The translations under genes were made by a program, and so were the position numbers. A stretch of 64,000 nucleotides of DNA from contig CBDAVM010000001.1 in assembly GCA_965200895.1 (NCBI GenBank), forward strand, positions 2,232,001-2,296,000, in the 5' to 3' direction. This stretch comes from WTFV01 sp965200895. Lineage in GTDB: Bacteria > Acidobacteriota > Vicinamibacteria > Vicinamibacterales > UBA8438. Below are positions 60,149-64,000 of this stretch, one piece after another. Position 1 is the stretch's first letter. Each line of letters opens with the position of its first letter. The notes under the pieces are model-generated. The model had not been told where the DNA came from, ran no database searches, and saw only the letters and a list, made by a program, of their open reading frames with translations.

Positions 60149-61474
60149 TCAGGGGGCGCCGGCCCCGCCGAGGATGTCGACCGTCACGCCCATGCGGCCG
60201 GTGATGTCCCGCGCATGCTCCAGACCGTCGGCCCGCAGGTGGGACGGCAGGTCGTCCGGGCACGGCGCCGGCAGCGCCGCGGCGGCGCGGATGACGCGCC
60301 GGTAGTCGTCGGCCATCGCGGCCATGCCGAATGCCCGTTCCCAGTAGCGCCGCCCCCGGCGGCCGAGCGCGGCGCGGCGCGCGGGGTCCGTGGCCAGCCT
60401 GCGCATCGCCAGGACCAGCGTATCGAACTCGTCGAGCGCGTCCACGGAAACCGCGACGCCGTCCTCCCGGCCGCCGTGGCGCGGGCGCCACGTCCGGGGG
60501 TCGAGCAGGGGCGCCGCGTGCGGGCGGGGACGCGGGCCGACGATCGTCGGCCGGCCCGCGGCCAGGCAGCGGATCCACAGCGGGGTCGTCTCGCCGGCCG
60601 GCGGCCAGCCGAGACACAGGCAGATGTCGGCCGCGCGCAGCACCGCATCCGGCTCGGCGTCCGGTTCCAGGGTCACCCGGCCGGCGAGACCCCGCGTGTC
60701 GATTCGCGCCTGCGCGACGCCGGGTTCGGCGGTCGGGCCCAGGACGCGGAGCCGGCTCGGAGGCCGGGCGGGCAGTGCGGCGAAGGCGTCGAGGATGAGG
60801 TCGAGCCGGCGGACCGCGGCGGTCGGTGCGCACGCGACGAACACCACCGGACCCGCGCCGGCGGCCGCCGGCGCGGGCCGGTCGGCGCACGGGTCGGCGG
60901 CGCCGAAACGCACCGCGTCGACGCGCGCGCGTGGGTAACGCCGCCGCAGGTCGGCCGCGGCGTCGGCGTCGAGGACCACGGTCAGGCGCGCAGCATGCAC
61001 GACCGGGCCCAGCAGTGGCCATTCGGCCAGCACGTGGGGAATGGGCGCGCGGGCGATCTCGCATACATCGGGCGCCCGGTCCGGCCGGTCGAACCGCAAC
61101 TCGGCGCGGTAGTCCTCGAGACGCGCCCGGCGCAGAAGCTGTGCGGCGCGCACGTGGTGCAGCACCACGTCGTGCAGCACCACGAGCCCCGGGTGACGCA
61201 CGACGTATCCCCAGGCATGGTCGTGGCCGGCCGCGTTGGCCAGGTCGTACACCGTCAGGTCGTAGGGACGCCGGGCGCGCCGCCACGGGAAGTCGTGGGC
61301 GGGGCGCACGGTGACGGGAGGCTGCATGCCCGGCGCCAGCGTGGCGGGATCCGCCTTGTCGACGTAGACGTCCACCTCGAAGTCGGCGGCCAGCCGCGAC
61401 AGCAGGCCGGCGCTGTGGGCGGCAAGGCCGGAGCGCGCGGGGGAGAGCGGCGTGAACCAGGCCAGTCGCATCAT
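60149..61474 (-). CDS. GT4-family glycosyltransferase
   Basis: This 441-residue protein begins MMRLAWFTPLSPARSGLAAH, a common start of the GT4 subgroup found in polysaccharide clusters. LVVLHDVVLHHVRAAQLLRR holds a conserved His-Asp motif, VVFVACAPTAAVRRLDLILD opens the donor half and ICLCLGWPPAGETTPLWIRC carries the acidic region. The ATG at 61474 overlaps the stop of the second mini-ORF (ATGA), so it is translationally linked to the glycosyltransferase gene upstream through two mini-ORFs. Confidence 0.82.
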   Translation of the reverse strand: MMRLAWFTPLSPARSGLAAHSAGLLSRLAADFEVDVYVDKADPATLAPGMQPPVTVRPAHDFPWRRARRPYDLTVYDLANAAGHDHAWGYVVRHPGLVVLHDVVLHHVRAAQLLRRARLEDYRAELRFDRPDRAPDVCEIARAPIPHVLAEWPLLGPVVHAARLTVVLDADAAADLRRRYPRARVDAVRFGAADPCADRPAPAAAGAGPVVFVACAPTAAVRRLDLILDAFAALPARPPSRLRVLGPTAEPGVAQARIDTRGLAGRVTLEPDAEPDAVLRAADICLCLGWPPAGETTPLWIRCLAAGRPTIVGPRPRPHAAPLLDPRTWRPRHGGREDGVAVSVDALDEFDTLVLAMRRLATDPARRAALGRRGRRYWERAFGMAAMADDYRRVIRAAAALPAPCPDDLPSHLRADGLEHARDITGRMGVTVDILGGAGAP

Positions 61475-61548
61475 CGTTCCGCCGCCTCGATCGGGGCCTC
61501 TGCGCGCACGGCCCTGGACCGGGCGGCGTCTCGGAGAAGTCGCATCAT
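61471..61548 (-). CDS. Mini-ORF 2, 25 residues, coupled by ATGA on both sides
   Basis: ATG at 61548 overlaps the stop of mini-ORF 1, and its own TGA (61473-61471) overlaps the ATG of the GT4 gene at 61474. It encodes MMRLLRDAARS then RAVRAEAPIEAAER: the first four residues equal the start of the downstream enzyme (MMRL) and the last four match the end of the upstream enzyme (AAER). This is what a tandem duplication of the gene junction would give. Confidence 0.4.
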   Translation of the reverse strand: MMRLLRDAARSRAVRAEAPIEAAER

Positions 61549-61622
61549 CGTTCCGCCGCCTCGATCGGGGCCTCTGCGCGCACGGCCCTGGACCGGGCGG
61601 CGTCTCGGAGAAGCCGCATCAT
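61545..61622 (-). CDS. Mini-ORF 1, 25 residues, coupled by ATGA on both sides
   Basis: ATG at 61622 overlaps the TGA stop of the upstream GT4 gene (61619), and its TGA overlaps the ATG of mini-ORF 2. Its 78 bases encode the same 25 residues as mini-ORF 2. It has no family and no obvious function of its own; it may serve only to keep ribosomes moving between the flanking genes. Confidence 0.4.
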   Translation of the reverse strand: MMRLLRDAARSRAVRAEAPIEAAER

Positions 61623-62686
61623 CGTTCCGCCGCCCCGATCAGGGTTTCCACGACATGGTCCCACGTGATCGTACGCACCCGTTCCCGCCCCGCCGCGCCG
61701 AGGGCCGCGGCGCGTGCGCGGTCGGCGGCCAGGGCGTCGATCGCCGCCGCGAGCGGCGCCGGCTGCGGCGGGCGGACCAGGCCGCTGACGCCGTCCTCGA
61801 CGAACTCCAGCACCCCGCCCGCATCGCTGACGGTGACGACCGGCCGGGCCGCCAGGAACGCCTCCAGCGTCACGTAGCCGTAGTCCTCGTCGCGGGGGAC
61901 GAAGACCACCGCGAGCGCCCCTGCGTACAGCTCGGCCAGGGCGTCAGCCCCGACGCGGCCCCGGAACTCCACCCGGTCGGCCACTCCCAGCCCCGCCGCC
62001 AGGTGCTCCAGTCCGGCCCGCTCGCGGCCGTCGCCCGCGACCACCAGCCGCACCGGCGCGCGTACCGCCGGCATGGCGCGGATCGCCAGGTCGACCCGCT
62101 TGATCGCCAGGAGCTGTCCGACCGAGAGCACGTAGTCCCCGTAGGGGCCCGGCGCCAGCCGGTCCGCCAGCGGCGGCGGGTGGTAGAGCGGCGTCGCTGC
62201 CAGGCCGTTGAAGCGCTCGAGCCGCGCGGCCACGTTCCGCGAGTTGGCGAATACGTGGCGGCACTCCAGGAGCATCTCGCGGTCGAGACGCATCAGGGTC
62301 TCCCGCAGGCCGACGTCCCGGTCGTCGTGGGTGAACTCGCTGAAGTCGGTCCCGCACAGGTCGTAGGCGGGGCGGTACTGGTGCAGGAGCCAGGTCACCT
62401 TGCAGGGATGACGCACGAAGTAGCTCGGAAACCGCGACGCCACCACCAGGTCGATCGGCTCGCCGGCGCTCTCGCTCAGGTCCAGCAGGCGCCACGCTGC
62501 GGCGTGGGCCAGGATCTCCCGGGGCGGATACCACTTGAAGGGCAGCATCACCTGCTCGGCGCGATGGCCCCGCCGCCGGAGCTGGTCGACGAGGCCGCGG
62601 GTGTGCGCCTCGGCGCCGCCTTCGAGAAACGGCACCTGCGTGGCGCAGACGATGATCCGCCTGGAGCCGGCCACGGGACGGCTCAT
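61619..62686 (-). CDS. GT4-family glycosyltransferase
   Basis: This 355-residue protein has RRIIVCATQVPFLEGGAEAH (GT4 N-terminal glycine loop), VTWLLHQYRPAYDLCGTDF, then the donor half YVLSVGQLLAIKRVDLAIRA and VVFVPRDEDYGYVTLEAFLA, where EDYGYVTLE is the EX7E acidic pair. The ATG at 62686 overlaps the upstream stop by ATGA. Its own stop begins the chain of coupled mini-ORFs leading to the next glycosyltransferase. Confidence 0.85.
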   Translation of the reverse strand: MSRPVAGSRRIIVCATQVPFLEGGAEAHTRGLVDQLRRRGHRAEQVMLPFKWYPPREILAHAAAWRLLDLSESAGEPIDLVVASRFPSYFVRHPCKVTWLLHQYRPAYDLCGTDFSEFTHDDRDVGLRETLMRLDREMLLECRHVFANSRNVAARLERFNGLAATPLYHPPPLADRLAPGPYGDYVLSVGQLLAIKRVDLAIRAMPAVRAPVRLVVAGDGRERAGLEHLAAGLGVADRVEFRGRVGADALAELYAGALAVVFVPRDEDYGYVTLEAFLAARPVVTVSDAGGVLEFVEDGVSGLVRPPQPAPLAAAIDALAADRARAAALGAAGRERVRTITWDHVVETLIGAAER

Positions 62687-64000
62687 GGCGGTCCGCCGCC
62701 GGCCAGCTCGATGACGCCCACCTTGATCCCCAGGATGCGGCCGTCGCCGTTGCGGCGCTCGCGCGGGGGCCAGGGCGGATCGACCGCCAGATCCAGCCGG
62801 TGCAGGCCGCGGCCCGGGGGCTCGGCGAGCCGCATCGCCAGCTCGGTCCAGTTGCGGTCGGCCAGCCGGACCCGTGTCATCGGTTGCCCGCCGAGGGCGA
62901 AGGATACGGTCACGGGCCGGTCCGGGCCGGCGTGCAGCGCCCGCAGCGGGATCCGTACCGCCTGCGTCTCGCCGGGCAACAGGAAGCTTGCCCGCGGGCC
63001 GCTCCAGCGGAAGCGCGGCCCGCCGCGCTCGGTATCCCAGGCGTAGGTGCCGCCGCGCAGCTCGTCGAGGGGCGAGCGCGGCTGCCCGACCGTCAGTCCC
63101 CGCACCGCCGCGTCGGCCCGGAACGGCAGCGTGGTCAGCAGGAACAGAACCGCGGCCCAGCCCGCCGCGGCTTGTCGCGGCCGGCCCGGGGGCGGGGGCG
63201 GCAGCGCCTGCCGGGCCTGGGCCACCGCCAGGGCAAGCACGATCCAGAACGGGTAGGCGGTCTCGCTGGTCAGCAGCGGGTGTCCGGCCAGACAGGTCAG
63301 CAGGAACGCTCCGGCTCCCGCCCCCGCGCCAGCGACCAGCGGGTCCGGACCGTGCCGCGCCCGGACCGCCTTCCGGATGCCCAGGGCGCCGGCGGCCAGC
63401 AGGCCGAGGAAGGCGAGGATGCCGACTGCGCCCAGCTCCGCGGCGATCTGCAGGAAGTTGTTGTGTGCGTTCTCGCGCCGCCACCGCGGCGGCATGGAAT
63501 CGGCGGCGTACTGGTCGGACAGGGCGTAGTAACGTCCCGCGCCGACCCCGAACACCGGTGCGGCGGCCCACATGCGCAGGCTGCGGGCCGTGAACTCGAC
63601 GCGCAGGTCCAGGCCGTCCCGCGCCGCCGCCACGCCGCCGCGGTCCGGGTACGCCACGACGATCGTCAGCGGCAGGGCCAGCACGGCGGCGGCCAGCGCG
63701 CCCGCCACGGCCAGGCGGAGCCGGCCGCTCATCTCGCGCCGGTGCGTCCGGAGCCGGTGCGCGCCGGCGGCCAGCCCCACGACGGCGGCGGCGGCCAGCG
63801 CGGTGCGCGATCCCGACAACCAGCAGGCCGCCCCCGCGGCCAGCAGGGGCAGTGCGAACCGGCGTGCCCGGTCCCGGCCGGCGGCCAGTCCGAGGCCGGT
63901 CAGCGCCGCCAGCAGGAAATAGGACCCGGTCGCGTTGACGTCCCCGACGTGGCCGGCCAGCCGGTGGCCGCCCCGGAGGTATCCGGCCGGGGTGGCCGCC
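62683..64000 (-). CDS. O-antigen ligase-like membrane protein (5' end beyond window)
   Basis: The reading frame is open to the right edge, so the N-terminus is missing. Visible parts are several transmembrane helices, the periplasmic block FGVGAGRYYALSDQYAADSM and WRRENAHNNFLQIAAELGAV, which is typical of Wzy_C / O-antigen ligase proteins (His in the NAHNNFLQ motif). Upstream, GHVGDVNATGSYFLLAALTG resembles the family's first loop. The last 120 residues form a soluble beta-rich domain (FRWSGPRASFLLPGETQAVR, VTVSFALGGQPMTRVRLADR) like that at the end of the 51151-53667 protein. Polymerase or ligase role inferred. Confidence 0.8.
   Translation of the reverse strand, partial: AATPAGYLRGGHRLAGHVGDVNATGSYFLLAALTGLGLAAGRDRARRFALPLLAAGAACWLSGSRTALAAAAVVGLAAGAHRLRTHRREMSGRLRLAVAGALAAAVLALPLTIVVAYPDRGGVAAARDGLDLRVEFTARSLRMWAAAPVFGVGAGRYYALSDQYAADSMPPRWRRENAHNNFLQIAAELGAVGILAFLGLLAAGALGIRKAVRARHGPDPLVAGAGAGAGAFLLTCLAGHPLLTSETAYPFWIVLALAVAQARQALPPPPPGRPRQAAAGWAAVLFLLTTLPFRADAAVRGLTVGQPRSPLDELRGGTYAWDTERGGPRFRWSGPRASFLLPGETQAVRIPLRALHAGPDRPVTVSFALGGQPMTRVRLADRNWTELAMRLAEPPGRGLHRLDLAVDPPWPPRERRNGDGRILGIKVGVIELAGGGPP

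Larger units (their letters stand above)
61464..61640 (-). repeat. 74-bp tandem repeat carrying coupled mini-ORFs
   Basis: Two full 74-base copies (61464-61537 and 61538-61611) and the start of a third (61612-61640) separate two GT4 genes. Each copy contains CGATGATGCG on the minus strand, that is, a TGA stop overlapping an ATG ATG start. The first two copies are identical; the third diverges where it enters the coding region of the upstream gene. Confidence 0.9.

Noticed and set aside
59411..63046. Plus-strand open frame of about 1,200 codons over methyltransferase and GT4 genes
   Set aside because: No motifs are seen; the minus strand holds well-defined, coupled genes.
1..64000. tRNA, rRNA, riboswitch or insertion-sequence genes
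   Set aside because: I looked for clover-leaf ends, conserved rRNA segments, a thiamin riboswitch near thiS and transposase motifs, and recognised none; a covariance search would be decisive.

Overview
The window is high-GC bacterial DNA with genes on both strands. A von Willebrand A protein of the type named after Acidobacteria (12889-13848), three secreted PQQ beta-propeller dehydrogenases and two cytochrome c / type II copper monooxygenase fusions suggest a heterotrophic Acidobacteriota, perhaps Vicinamibacteria. This is inferred from gene content; no rRNA or tRNA gene was recognised.

Region 1 (1-28177) is mostly secreted oxidative metabolism. It holds a nucleoside hydrolase, two related PQQ dehydrogenases flanking an NHL-repeat protein and a Uma2-type protein, a cytochrome/copper-monooxygenase fusion with a secreted partner, a DUF5916-like outer-membrane protein, the VWA protein, an OmpA-type lipoprotein and a dienelactone hydrolase. 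A second copy of the fusion/partner pair lies on the other strand (17106-19588) beside an AAA ATPase with a 37-bp palindrome at its start codon. A GntP permease and two FMN 2-hydroxy-acid oxidases follow (the second lacks the usual active-site Arg), then a hendecad coiled-coil membrane protein, a metallo-beta-lactamase-fold hydrolase and a third PQQ enzyme.

Region 2 (28398-31581) is a compact three-gene cassette: a DUF262 protein broken by a frameshift, a DUF3696-type AAA ATPase and an uncharacterised protein. Its base and codon use differ from the flanks. It looks like an acquired defence system, and its last gene overlaps the next gene, a threonine aldolase, by ATGA.

Region 3 (32699-64000) is dominated by surface polysaccharide synthesis: nucleotide-sugar dehydrogenase, GDP-mannose 4,6-dehydratase, sulfotransferase, Wzx-like flippase, two polytopic glycosyltransferase-like proteins, seven GT4, two GT2 and one GT9 glycosyltransferases, a WbdD-like methyltransferase, a type I secretion adaptor and an O-antigen-ligase-like protein cut by the window edge. 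ThiS/ThiG, an AAA/PD-(D/E)XK protein and wrecked ATPase and deacetylase genes are interspersed.

The most unusual structural signal is a set of local direct repeats with a period of about 66-76 bp, mostly at gene borders. In the clearest case (61464-61640) a 74-bp unit is repeated so that two identical 25-residue mini-ORFs lie between two glycosyltransferases, every junction being a 4-nt ATGA stop/start overlap.
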